From Penelope pileata (taxonomy: Eukaryota > Chordata > Aves > Galliformes > Cracidae): a stretch of 64,000 nucleotides of DNA. The first letter of the stretch is position 1. Every line of letters starts with the position of its first letter. The position numbers and the translations under genes are program-made. Where the stretch lies: assembly GCA_013396635.1 (NCBI GenBank), contig WBMW01004112.1, positions 573,205 to 637,204 on the forward strand. The letters run 5' to 3'. Below the pieces are notes generated by a model. That model was not told where the DNA came from and ran no database searches. It was given only the letters and a program-made list of their open reading frames with translations. This document shows, in pieces, positions 50,901 to 63,985 of the stretch.

Positions 50901-53900
50901 TGTATTCCTCCTTTCAAATACCCTCGTACTGGAAGACAGGGGTCTACTGGAAGACACTGTAGCTGGTAATCCATCAACACTGAAAGATTACAGAATCCTC
51001 TTACTGGCAACTACACTGCTTTTTCCAATGCACAGATGACCCTTCTCAGTATCTTTTTTCTTCCTATTCTAGAATAACAGATCAAAATCAATTTTCTGAT
51101 CACCTGTTGATCTCCATTCTAAACCAGCGTAATCCAAGCTCAGCCTGTGCTCTGATGTTGGAGTAACACAATTCCCAGAGTAATGCTGCGTGGAGTGTGT
51201 CTGTTTAAGTTCACCATGTCCAGCATTAGGATATCCTGTTCATCTAAAGAACAATGATGCTCTGCTGTCCAAGGCAGGCTTTGGAATGGAAACTACAGCA
51301 CAGAGTGGGAAAAGGTACTTCTGTTTTAGCAGTTAGATACAAAAATAATTATGCTACATAGCTGAATGAAAAATCACCAGACAATGGTAGTCTGTTGGCT
51401 TAATAGTAGAACAGAGTTTGAATATATTTTTTTTTTTTTTTAAAGAGATGACTAAGTGACGTAAAAGGCAAATAGTCAGCAGCAATAATCTCTTTTGATT
51501 TTTTCACAGTTTTAAAAATAGGTGATGGACTCAAAGACAGTGTAGGTCTGTTAGACTTGGTTGGGGAAAAGATAAGAAAGAAAAATTACTCAAAAATGGA
51601 AAATGAGTACCACCAAAGTTAGAATCGTTTTAATATCTGTAATAATTTTGAAACTTGAGAAAGGAAGAATCTCTATGCTAAGTTTAAGCTGCTTTTGTGG
51701 CCTGTCATTATTCTCAGCCATAACAGGATTTTAGTCAATTGAGCCCTGAACTGGAGCTGAATCAGCCTACTCCAAAATGGCGTTCTGTTTATTTGCACCA
51801 CTACGCATTTCCATGAATGTGAGTTGTGTTTGCATGATTCAGTGCAGCACTGCATGGACAAAGTCATCCAAGCCAGAGCTGACTTAGTCTCTGCACTATG
51901 CTACTACACACAACATAAACGTGCCCTTGGAGTAAAATGCAAACTGCTAAGTTGTAAATTGAAGTAGTTTGAGTTCCAGAGTTTCTGAATGCCTAGTACA
52001 GTATGGATTTTTACTGTGCCTCTTGAGAATGAAGGAACACTTGTAATTTCAGCTTTTATAAGGCTAAATTAAGTTTTATTAGTCATTTCTTGCGAGAGAT
52101 CCTGTTACATATTTTGCTGTAGTAAAAAATATTTAGTGATATAATATTATCACAATTTTATTGCAGCAAAATGTGTAGGTGGACACCCTGGGGAAAACAA
52201 AAGCTTAATGAAGTTTTAGCATAGGCTATAAAGACCCCTTGAGAAACATCAGGCTCAGTGTTTTGTTACTGGGATCTTGAACCAAGGGAAGCTGGGTGCT
52301 GTCTTTTCCAGAGGAGCTAGTGAACATGTAAGCCAGAAGTGCAAACTGTTGGAAAGGGGAAATAAAACCCTATAACCCTAAAAAGGAAACAACAAAATAA
52401 ATAGTCCTTCAAAATAACAAGTGAGGAAAGGTATTGTTTTGACAATCAGATTGATCAGGCAATGTTTTATTGAAGGTTGATTTTCCTCTACCTTTTCCTT
52501 TCTCCAGATTTTCACAGGTCACAAGACATCGTGCAATGAATTACTGTTTAGTTAGTGCTTTTAGATTGCAGACAAACAGTAATTTTTCTTCTAAATTCCC
52601 TACTCCCTAAATGTTCTCTACTTTGAAAGCTAACATCAGCTACTTCCAGTGCTTACAGTGGCAGAAGTCACTGTCAGCAAGAATTCACTAAGAATCAGGA
52701 TGCATTAGTGGAAAACAATTACCATTGCCTCTTAGTTAAATGTGTTTTCTTCTAATGAAATTAAGTTATAAAAACTGAAAACATTTTTTCCTACGACAAG
52801 TGAAAATTTCAGGAGATGGCTCAGCGGCAGCGAGGAATAGACGTTATAGCCTTATTTGCAGCTGACCATACTCTGAATTCACAAGCTGAAACTTGGAAAC
52901 ATAAATGTGTCCTGTACTTCAGCCCTAATTCACTTCCATTCTACAATGAGGTGGCTGACATGTTCTGCAAGGGTGGAAGGAAGAGGAGAGGATTCCATGC
53001 TACTGTGTCAGACAGTGAAACATGGCAGGCAGGCTCTGGCCATGCTGCAGGAGCGGAGGTGGGCACAGCTGTCTGCAAAGGCTTTGGAGCTTGGTTCCTT
53101 CTCTGCCTTTCTCACACAAAGGCTTCAAGGGAGGTTTGTAGAGTCTTTATCTCAAGCTTTGCCACACTATGAGTTGATTTGGATAAGGCAACTGAACAAG
53201 CAGGTCTGTTTCCTTGCCTGCACGCTCTGCTGTGCCAGTGGGTACTTTTAAAATACTTGTTTTAAATAATAAATGTAATAGTAATCAACATATTGTATAG
53301 AAAAAACTACATAATTTTCTTTGGGTTTTATAATTACAATTACCGTTTATTTCAATAAATGAAATGGTAGTACAAATCATGGTATCTTCAATGTCAGCCT
53401 GAAGTCTTTGACAGCTCTAAAGTATCACCAAAAGTTAAACAATCCAGCATCTTGCTCAGTGCTGAAAACACTTGCCAGGATAAAAGGGCTTGTTGGCATC
53501 TGTTCCTGAATGAGTACCTTTTCTGGGCTGTTAGTGCAATTGCCTGGCACAAGAAAGAGTGATCTCTGCGCTGGGCAGCTGGGCATGATTTAAGCCATTC
53601 AAGGCTTTAGTCCAGAAAGCAATATCTTTTTTTTTTGTTTTCCCCTTCTTGATGACCACACAATATAAATCAATAAACAAATCTTTTGTATACTCTCCTG
53701 TCCCTGCGAAAAATAATACAGTTCATTTCTATACTATCCAAAAGGCTGCTTGATGCTTGGTTATTTTCCTGTCTTTGAAATTAAAGCTGAGCTGCTGACT
53801 TTTAACTTTTTGTTGTTGCTAATGCAATGGAATTTACTTTCTAGGTGCTTGAGGTTTTTTTGTGTGTGTGTCTGCTGTTGTTGTTTATTTTTTCCCCATG

Positions 53901-54404
53901 GAAACTGCATTAATAAGTGCTTCCTCTATAATAAAAACTTACAGTCTCTAAGCATATTACTGAAGTAATAACAGCTAGCTAACTCAGGAAGACCTACCCC
54001 CAAAATATTAATTCCTCTGTTACTGAGGGGAAGAAAAGCATTTCCTTCAGTTGAAATACAAAACAATAGTTTTCAACAAGAAATGTCTCATGCACTCTGC
54101 AACTATTGCATATGCAGTAAACGCAAGGTTTCTGATCCAACTTTCTGTAGCTGTCCTGGGAGAAGCAATAGCAAATGTACTTCAAGGGGTGGGGGTGTAT
54201 ATTAAGTCGTTGACATAACTGTGTTTATCCATTCTACTGCAAGTATCTTCTCTTACGTTATGGCTGAAATTTTTTTATGAAGGAGTACAGGCAATTTTCA
54301 CATAAAGAGAAAAACTAGATTTGAGGGCAGTTGTGCTGCTTGTTGATACTACCTCTGTGGGAACAAGCAAATTGACATCAGTGTGAAAACAAGGCAAAGT
54401 GGAT
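44962..54404. other. Intergenic stretch, no gene recognised
   Basis: 9.4 kb, AT-rich. A T-run lies at 51427-51441. The longest frames (50654-51010 minus and 52816-53172 plus, 118 codons each) have no recognised domain and no clear exon structure. Confidence 0.6.
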
Positions 54405-54951
54405 ATACCAGGACATCTGGTGTTTGGGGTCTACTACAGGCCACCTGATCAAGGGGAGCCTGTGGATGGGGCCTTCTTGCTCGTGCTACAGGAGATGCTG
54501 TGCTCTCAGGTTCTCATCCTGATGGGGGATTTCAACCACCAAGATATCTGATGGGGAAACAACATTGTGGGCTGCAAGCAAAACAGCAGACTCCTGGAGT
54601 GCACTGAGGATAAATTCCTGGTCCAGATATTGGACTGACCAACCAGAGCTGAAGCATTACTGGACCGGAGCTGTTGGAGTGGGTCAAAAGGAGGGCCACA
54701 AAGATACTCAGAGAGCTGGGGCAGCTCTCCTACAAAGAAACGTTGAGGGAGCTGGGCTTTTTCAGCCTGGAGAAGAGAAGGCTCCAGAGAGACCTCATTG
54801 CAGCCTTCCAGTACTTGAATAGAGCTTGTAAAGGTCTTACGGGCCCTGGGCAGCCTGATCTGGTGAGCGGCAGCCCTGCCCATGGCAGAGGGTTGGAGCT
54901 GGGTGGACTTTAAGGTCCCTTCCAACCCACGATGTTCTGTGATTCTATACC
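54405..54951 (+). mobile_element. CR1 LINE copy with internal deletion joining endonuclease to 3' end
   Basis: Left part (54405 to about 54650) translates as GVYYRPPDQGEPVD and ILMGDFNHQDI, the CR1 AP-like endonuclease (GDFN catalytic motif), then PTRAEALLD. Sequence then jumps to 'gagctgttggagtgggtcaa' and RRATKILRELGQLSYKETLR, the region after the reverse transcriptase, and ends in a CR1 3' tail (tgttctgtgattctatac). The reverse transcriptase is missing. Confidence 0.88.
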
Positions 54952-57904
54952 CAGATGATTACACCATTCCTACCTCTGCTCTGTTATCTGGCTCCAGGGA
55001 GGTGATTCTTAAAGAGCTTCTGAATCTGTAACTCTGAGTTACCTGGATAATGTGGACAAAAGGTATGGCACACCCTGCATAGTTCAGACCAGTGTCAGAA
55101 GCTAATACACCTGAGGTACAAAATAATAAATCTGACTCTATGTAGTAGCCTTGTTGATACAACAAGATGACCCTTCATTATGTTTAGGAATTTGGCTTTC
55201 TGCAAGAGAAATACGAAAAATAGTCATACTTGTTTTGCAACTATGTAGAAAATTTTTCCGTTAAATGTTGTCTCAGGAGATTAATGTCGCCTAAAATTTT
55301 TAGGGGTGCTCATTTGGTGTGACCACATAAGATTAGGCAACTATCATAGCTGATGTAGTGAAAAGCTTCTATATTCCCATCATTCGCGTCTCTGAGGGAA
55401 ATGGAGAAACACATGACATGTTTACTGGACTGTGGTCATAGTGGTTTCCTAATTTACAAGCAAAGAAGTCATACTCAGTTATGAAGGACTTTCTGCATGA
55501 ATTTGACTTTACCTTCATGCACATTCTGTATGAAATAAACTAGTCAAGGAATATTCTACGTAGTTCATTAAATATGCTGGTACTTCCCCTTCCTTCATTC
55601 TACCTGTTAAAGGTGGGTGTCTAAGTTGCTATAAGTGCAAGTATTTAGAAAAGTATATTCTTTTAAGAAATTACAAGTAATTTGCTACTTCAACTAATGA
55701 GTTGCTTAATGTCTATCTGTAGCCATTTGTGTTTGGAAGTAGCTACATATGTGTCTGAAAGGGAACTGGCAATCTTCTCATTCAAACAAGAAAAAGTTTC
55801 CTACTCTGGCTCAGCAAGGTTGTGAGTTGAGAAACATTTCTATCGTGTTGCCTGTTTTAAATGACAACTGTTTAAGCCATTTGTGAGTTTTGAAGCTTGC
55901 TATCTGTCACCCTGGAGATGGCTTAGTAGGCACAAAATAGAGAAAACAGCTACACAACAAAATTATCAAATGTTTTTGTACAAGACCGCAGGTGACAGTT
56001 CTGTAGTAATTTATGTGTACCTCATAGCGTGCCTGCAAATGTATCCAAGAAGCATATCTTTTAATTTATTATATGAGATGGAAAAAAAGGCAGTACACTT
56101 TCAAACTGTGGCCATGCTAGGTTCTAAACTTGTGCTGATGTTGGCTTCAAGAGTAAAGCTCTCCAAAGGAGCAGTTCAAACATTTGGGCTTGGGATACAG
56201 AGCTGAAATACTGACTGTCTTTATTACAAAAGAAGTAAGTTATGGCAGTCCTTGAGGTACCAAGAGTTCCTAGTATAATGGCAGTGTAGTTTGTGGATAT
56301 TGATTGCCTGTTTCTTTTAACTCACAGTGAACAGTACAAAATCATTAGCAAGTAGTTGTTGTTTTGTACCTTGGAATTCAAACATTTTCGCAGGCGTAGC
56401 ACTGGAATGCTGTGTGCATGGCTATTAGCTTATCCCACCCTACCCCAGCCTGAACTTTGTGTATAAGAGACGTGTGGCACAGTATCACTGTGTGAGGGAA
56501 CGTTCGAAGTTTACGTGTGAACATCTCTTCAAAGCCACAGCTGTGATTTTCTCAGATGTGTAGAAGACGGAAACGTCTGCTAAAAGCTAGCTACATTACC
56601 ATGACATAAACTCTGTCATTTTATATGTAAAATTACTTAGACAACTTTTTAAAACTTCTTCCCTGGAGAAACTGACCGATTATTTTATGTAAATATGTCT
56701 TCTCTTTGTTCAGCAGCTAAAATCAGAAATGTTAACTTTAGCATAACATCACTACGAAGCAAGTTTGATAGCATGCTTGTGTAAACATAGAACAGTCAGA
56801 GAATACTTCAGGTATTTCAAAAACATGAAAGATTTGCAAATATTTCTTAAAGATAACAGCTATAAATTCTCAAAATGTAGTAATAAATATAAATGCTCCA
56901 TGCTCAATAACATTGTTGGAACTTATTTTAGCTTTCCCAAGGACTTCAAAAGTTAGTAAGATTTTCCCTAGAAACCATAATTCATACGCAATATAAACTA
57001 TTTCTTAACATTATATTTGCAGAAGGAAGCAGTCTCTTAGGGCTTCAAATACTAGAGGGAATGGAGGTCATTTCTCAGAAGTAACGTTTGTTATGACCAA
57101 ACCTGGGGAGTTTCCTAAATTTCTGGACTGCAGTATTCAAGAATTCCACAATTTTACTCCGAGTTCATGAGCTGTTTTGCTTACTGTAGCTGAAGGCATT
57201 ATTACAAAGGTAGCTAATTATTGTTTCAAAGTTTTCTACCAGTAAATTTAATTTGTCAAATTGTTCATCAGCTTTTGAAAGAACAATTTAACACAATGTG
57301 TATTTTATTAAGGTCGGAAATCTGGCTTTTTGCTAGGGTGAGGTTAGTGTGAATTTCTGAATTTCTTATAAACTTATTACGAATCTTTTCTTGCATTGAT
57401 TATAACAAAACAAGTCTTCTCTTCCCAAAACGTTCAGAGTTTTGATTATATTACTTGTTTCTCTTCTTGTTTCCCCAAATACATCTTTTTTGTTTTCTCA
57501 TCTGATCCTGATTATCCTTCTTTGTGTGTGTGAGGAGGAGTGCACTTTGCAGCTTCAATCCCTCTTCTTGAGACTCTTTTCAAGTCTGAATGAGAATCCA
57601 CAGATCAGAAAAAAGGGTCAAAAGTACTAAAAAGCTTTTCCACAGTGTTATTTCTACAGTACTGGGTTTCTGACAGCAATGCTGAGTGCTTCCACAATGT
57701 TAGACACTGTCTACATTGGTGACAGCATCTGACTGAAAGGGGTTATAAATATTTCATTGATTATCTCCAAGATTTATTTGTAAGATTGTAAGGATCTATG
57801 TCCTATGTCTCGTGGCTATTAAAATAAAATTGAAATAAGAAGTGAGGAAAAGGTAAGTCATTACCTCTCAGCAGTGTTCAGCACAGCTCTCCTGGACCTG
57901 CTCA
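54952..57904. other. Intergenic stretch, nothing recognised
   Basis: AT-rich. Frame 55883-56206 (107 codons, plus) has no recognised similarity. Confidence 0.6.
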
Positions 57905-58100
57905 AACATCACAGAGTGACAGACTGGCCAAGGGTGGCAGGGACCTCTGGGTCCATCTGGCCCAACCCCTGCTCCAGTAAGGACACCCAGAGCAGGGTGC
58001 CCAGGCCCATGTCCACAAACTAGAGGAAAATCCTCTGACTTTTATCCTCCAGGGAAATATCAGCTTGGGAGAAAAAGTGTTTCCACACCCTCCCTGTGCA
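57905..58100 (-). mobile_element. CR1 LINE 3'-end fragment
   Basis: Reverse-oriented CR1 tail: 'catcacagagtgacagactg', 'gacctctgggtccatctggc', 'agcagggtgcccaggcccat'. Same subfamily signature as the fragment at 6928-7035. GC-richer sequence at about 58240-58420 (cagcctgtccctgcggcatt) may be a further diverged piece of the same element, but I cannot confirm it. Confidence 0.75.
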
Positions 58101-58439
58101 TTTAATCCATCACAGTACTAGTGCCAAGCTGGGTGCAAAAACCTGGATATCGGAAACAGGAGATACTTGGCCTCTGAAGTCTGCGGTCCAGCTGAACCGT
58201 GGCTCCTCGTCTCCTTCACGAGGAGTCCATGAGTAAGGAATGCTGTGGACAGATGTCAGGGTCCCTGTGCTCAGGACCCTGCATGCTCTGCAGCTTTGGC
58301 AAGGTTTGCCAAGGGATGTAAGAAGCCCTTCAGCCTGTCCCTGCGGCATTGTGTCCTGTCACACCGTGCGGGCTGCGGCCCTCCTCTGAGTCCTGCTCTG
58401 CAGGACTGCGCCCAGCAAAACTCCAAGATTACAAGCTAC

Positions 58440-60517
58440 ATTTGGGAGAGTCATAAAGAACATTTAAGATGTCGTATTTCATTCCATAATTAATTCCTGT
58501 GAGGGAATGTATTAGGAGCACTTTTTCATCCCTTTCAGTCCTTTGTGAATATACAGAAGCCTTCTTCTGGATCCTTTCATAGACTGTAACTGTTGATACT
58601 ATAAACAAAGTTTCCTTAAGACAGATGTCTGTGGGACTCCACAGAAAAAAGAAAAAAATTCTCAGATTCCTCTAGTACATCTTCACAGCTGCAGCAGTTG
58701 GCACTGACTATGAGAGCTGTGCAACATTAAATTTTATGGTTTTCTAAGCATTTCAGGTACCATTTTATACCATTCCATTGTATCAAGCTTTCCATTATTT
58801 TTGGCAGTACATCCTAAGGAATGTCTGCTTCATTCAAAAGTAGTGCTTGTGTCGGTCTCAAACCGGGGTGAAAAAAGGCAGATGGGGCTGGGGAGGCTGT
58901 GCTTGAGAGGGACACCACATCCATGACTCCCCTTCACTTAAAAAGACGCTCAGAACATTCACAAATTACCCCATGTTTAAGGAGATCCTGATTCTTATGG
59001 CATGTTGAAATAAGCTGGGAAACTTGGTGACTTTATTTGTCGGAATTAAAGCATTTTCAGAAACCTCCATTCAACTAATTGCTTTCATTTTCTTTGTTGG
59101 CTAAAATACGCACAGGAATCTAAGCATCACTTCATGATGGAAAGCTGGCTTCATTAAATCTACGGGAATGAAAGAGCAAACAAACAAAATATTTGAATAT
59201 CTCTATTACTGAAGCACCTGTTTTGGGCAAAGTTGCATAATGTAAGATCTTGGCTCAAAATGTTTTGTAACCATCTAAACTGTGTTGGTTTGGATGATGT
59301 TTAAAGAACCTCTTTAAAGATGTTTCTTAGTTTTATGTCTAGACTTCAGCTCTGAGGTCACTAAGCAGCTGTGTTTAGTAGCTGTTGGCACACTTTGGTA
59401 TGTTGGCAGAAGTCTGAGTAAGGAAAATGGAAAGTAGTGCGCTGCTCTCAGACACCCTTCCATTGGCCAATGAAGGGTTAATTGTGGAAGATCTGAGGCT
59501 TGTGGCTGTAACACTGTAAAATGCTGTGGAAACCCTTCTTCACTGGGTAACACCACCACTCTGCAGCCCGAAGCCAGGCTCCTTTGGTTCAAGTCCACCA
59601 CTTCTCCTGGGAGAAGCTGGAAGCTGCGAGCGCTCCAGGCCTGAGCAGACATCAGGAGATACCGCTGGGTGGGAGGGGGCACACACAGCCAGGTCGCAGG
59701 CAGTGGCTGTCACTGCCCAGGAAGGCTCCCGTCTTGCCGCTCTGCCTCGTGCGAGCTGCTGGTGCACTGCAGGAGTAACCCTGCTGAAATGGTTACGCCT
59801 GTTCATGTTGTTAGAAGTCGGCTTGTGTCAGCGCCTGGCCCAAAGGAAAAACATCAATGAGATGTTTCTCATCCCAGTCAAGAGCAAGAAAAAGGATGTG
59901 TCTTGCATCTAGACTAGCCAAAGGGCTGCCAGTGAAGTAAGGAAAATGCTGATGACTGCCTGCTGAGGTGGTTTCCCATCACCTGCAAGGGACTGGACAG
60001 ACCCCAAGTAAAGGCCAGGTGGGACAGATCTTGTTTTTCTTATATCAGTTCCCCATACTTTATTGGTGTTATGGTGATATGAGGGGGAAGTGCGTTATAA
60101 ACTGTTCTTTCTGAAAAATTCTGAACGTTCACTTGGTATGCACAAATTAAAATTGGCAAAAATTTGAAAGAAATCACAGGAACTTGTGAGAAGTAAAAGA
60201 TTTCCCTTTGTTTTTTCTATCCAGAATGGATATTTACTTCATTATTGGGCTTTGGGATCTGAAAAAAAGGCCTTCTACAGCTCTTATGTTTTAATTTAAT
60301 CTTTGAAATGCAGAATTCATTTAATAAATTTAAATATTTTATTTTTTATTCTGAATAGGTATATTTTAAGGAACTGTGTGGGTTTTGACACATCACATTT
60401 TGAGTGATCGGTCCTTCAGAGTATAGATTATCCCAGAGAAAAGTAGAGTATTTTTATACAAAGCTTTGCCTTCAAAATATATGTATCAAAATCAAAAATT
60501 CTTTGAAGTTTTCATTA
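58440..60517. other. Intergenic stretch with a GC-richer patch at 59.54-59.85 kb
   Basis: No gene recognised. The patch at about 59540-59850 is clearly GC-richer than its surroundings and keeps several overlapping frames open (up to 128 codons), but none resembles a known protein. Confidence 0.55.
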
Positions 60518-61062
60518 TGAGGGCTACTCTGAAAGTAATGTCTCCTATTTATTTCCATGAAAACTACAACAGATACAGAGAGAACAATAACACTGGTTGA
60601 TAGAGCAAATTCTCAGCTACAAAACTGTTTTACAACACAATCACCACCATCAGCCGTGCATTTTCACCAGCCATGAACAAGAGCTGCATGCCATACTTGT
60701 AACAGTCTGCACCAGTGGAGGTGACCGCTGTCACTGTTGCCACTGCTGAAACGCACCACCACCCCCCACTGTGCTCACAGCTGCTGTTTGGTCTCCATCA
60801 AAGTTCAGCAAGCGTTGAATGTCAGTGGGTGCCATTTTTCCACACGGAAGAATTCACTCCCGCTCCTTTGCTCCATCCACTCTTCCATGTCAGACACCAT
60901 GGTGTCAGAGTGCCCCTCTGCTGCCATCTGTCACACGGCAACAACAAAGAATGGAATATTGGTGGGAAGGTTCAGCCTCTGCTGCCATCCCACCAACATC
61001 CACCTCTGACGTGATAAGCTGACATAATAAAATAGGAGGCATTACTTTCAGGGGAGCCCTCA
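60518..61062. mobile_element. Mariner-type non-autonomous DNA transposon, copy 2
   Basis: 545 bp bounded by terminal inverted repeats (left 'tgagggctactctgaaagta', right 'ttactttcaggggagccctc' then a) and flanked by TA on both sides (60516-60517, 61063-61064). Internal sequence matches the copy at 34.9 kb in reverse orientation, including the 'ctacaacagatacagagaga' subterminal block and the transposase N-terminal relic. No full transposase. Confidence 0.88.
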
Positions 61063-63985
61063 TAGAAAAGAATTTACTTGATGCAAGAGTTTGTACACGA
61101 TCATCATTTAACAGCTAAGTGAATTCCCGTTTTCTCAGTATAGCAAAGTTATAACCTTGAGGACTGGAATTTTGAATCCAATTGTTTTGTATCTGCAAGC
61201 TAAAACAATGTTTGTTGATGATCAGTCTCTGATCTGTTTTAGCTTCCTTTCTTACATGGCAATACTCAGGCAATCAAAACATAGTATTATTGCATGTGGT
61301 CACTTTCCAGATTTACTAGTGGAAGGCACTTGAGCTTTACTTAGGGTGGACATTCAACAGTTTCAGGACCCAAATATTGGCTCCCAAATATTTTGCACCA
61401 CTACCAGCCCTAAAACTCAGTGTTCTTCATGCATCGCTGTCCAACTTCACACTTCAACTAAGTTAGTTTAATTTATTTTTTAAATTTAAATATATGACAG
61501 CTTAAAATAGCTCTGTGGGGCAGTCTGAAACCTGGTGCCGTAGCTTTGCAGACCAAGGATAGGGATCACAGCTCTAGAGCAATCTAGAAATATTTATTTA
61601 TTTATTTAGTAGTAGGCTTTAAACCTCATTAAATGAGATCTGGACACCAGCTTTAACTCCATTCTTTCATTACTGAAAAAATCTTCACTGATAAAACCTG
61701 ATGTCTTATCCTACCTACTTCCTTGGGTAATGCTACACATGCAGGATTCATGCTGGAAGCAATGTGTCAGTACATCTTTGATCCAGAGCAGAGGCTACAA
61801 TGCCTCTTCAGGATGCTGCTGTAATCCATTTCTATACAACACCATAATATATAAATCTTTTCCTTAAGATAAAGCTGTGGCAAGCTAGGAAAGCATCTTG
61901 TGACAGTGGAAGGGATTCGCAGAATACACTGCAAAAGAAGGAAATGGAAACAGACACACAATACTTGCAGTAAAACAACATACTTTGTCCGCATTATTTC
62001 CTTTTCAGTTAAAGGAAACAAAAACTCCAAAGTCTCCATGAAAGTGAAGTGTTTCTCTCCTCAGCAACACACTGAGCCAGCTCAGCAAATTGACTTCAAC
62101 AATTAAATGAGACAGAAGCTCATGGAAAAATCTCTCTCTGGCAACCTGTAGCAACATAGCTGGTCGTTTTCACATGCACGCAAGCTCTTTTCACTGGAAG
62201 GTTCAGACCAAGCAGCGTGTAACCACGGGTGAAGAAGGAGCACGGACCAAACATGAACTGGAATGCGGAATGCATTCTTAAGAAGCTTTGAGTAGTGGCA
62301 TTAAATCAAGCATGATTTCCAGGTGATTCTTTCTGTCCATGTTACAGGGAACCAGGCTTTGATTTGTCTAGCATTAGAGAGTCTTTCTGCCTGCTTGTCT
62401 CTCATAATTCTCCTAGCTCAGGAATTGATGTGATTTGGTCTCTGGGATGCCTGCGTTCCTGCTTCTCAGAGTTCTCATAAATGCTCAAAATGAGTGCTAA
62501 TAATTCTTGTCAAACATTTTTCAGGCTAATACTGTATGTCTTTGTCAAGGCAATATCTCGTTGGTCAGCCTCAGAAAGTACTCTGCCAAATAGCTGCAGA
62601 AACAGCACGATTTGTTTACATGACTGCAAAGGTAAGATGAAGTGCAAGCAACGTGAAATGCAGGGGAGACCTTTAGTTTTGTTTTTGAATGAAAATTTAA
62701 TTATTCAATGCAGAAGTGGCCAGATGTGCCACCCTAAATGCAGAGGATGTTCTTAGCCATATTCCTCTTCATTCCATAGAGACAACTATTTTGATATGAA
62801 GCAGAAATACTACAGAAGCAGAAATACTACAGAATGGGGGCTTTGCTGACACTTATGTGTACCAGGCTTAACATGAGGAAACTATAGAAGGTGTCAAGGT
62901 CAAATCATCGGTAGATTCTGGCTACCTTTTGATGGTGATCTCCTTCCTTTTGTCTAATGTGACTTCAAAGTTGCCAATCTGGGCAATGTAAGAGAAATCT
63001 GTAATCAGTTGTAGAAATGAGTATCTGCTCCACTCTGTGCATTTCACCCATTCCAGAGGTTCCAGTTGTCCTTGTTCAGTGTATTTCTCAATGTCCAGCA
63101 TTGCACTCTCATGCGTTTAGCATATGTGAGCATGTTGAAAAGCACTAAGTGTTGCTGACTCTAGAATATTTGAAATGCTGATTTCAATGCAGCCAGCAAG
63201 AGCAACAGTTACATTGCACAACATATCCATTAATTTCTTTTAACCACGACAGATTTTCAGAATTTTTACCCATGGGGTAAAAATGTGGGTTTCTATGTCC
63301 CTCTGTTGTTTACTTGCTTTTCTTCTTTGTTGAAACTGAAGGAAAACATAGAAGACATTGTCACAATGATTTACAATAAAAATACAGAGAACTTGGAATA
63401 AATATTACATATGTTATTTTCTACCATTTGAGAACTAAGTTAATTTATTTGGAAGTGGGAGGAAAAAATTGTACATTGCTGCTTATATGCTTAGAATACA
63501 CTTTTACGGTCTGGGTTTTTGTCTTCTGCCAGAAGGCAGAAACTGAGTTTTCAGTTTGCAACAAAAGAGCAAGCAAATTAGTCCCCGCCAGTATTTATCA
63601 CAGTCTTTTAAGCTCTCCTCCTTCAAATTAAAGAGGAATCTCATAGAAAATTCTTGATAAATGCTGAAGTCAGTAACTGACAGTTAAATAAGTTTACAAA
63701 CCTTAAATGGGATGCATCTTAATTCTGCCATGGAGAATGTAATCTACATCACTTGCTGGGTGGATTTCAGTGGCTTCTGCATATGCTGTTAGTCTAAAGG
63801 GGTATGTGGAAATTCCTAAGCCCAATTGTTTCAGTAACTTATGAATCCTATAATATTCTTCCATTATATTAATCTAGTGGCCCATGAATTTACACCTGAT
63901 TGCGCTGCCTTATCTCTCATCCCACTCCACAACTTTCCCTTTTGATGACTCAGGGGTGGTCATGAACCTGTTTCTCAGAGGTTGT
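61063..63985. other. Intergenic stretch, no gene recognised
   Basis: AT-rich, short frames only. A 17-bp tandem duplication lies at 62799-62832. Confidence 0.6.
62799..62832. repeat. 17-bp tandem duplication
   Basis: gaagcagaaatactaca is repeated twice head to tail. Confidence 0.92.
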
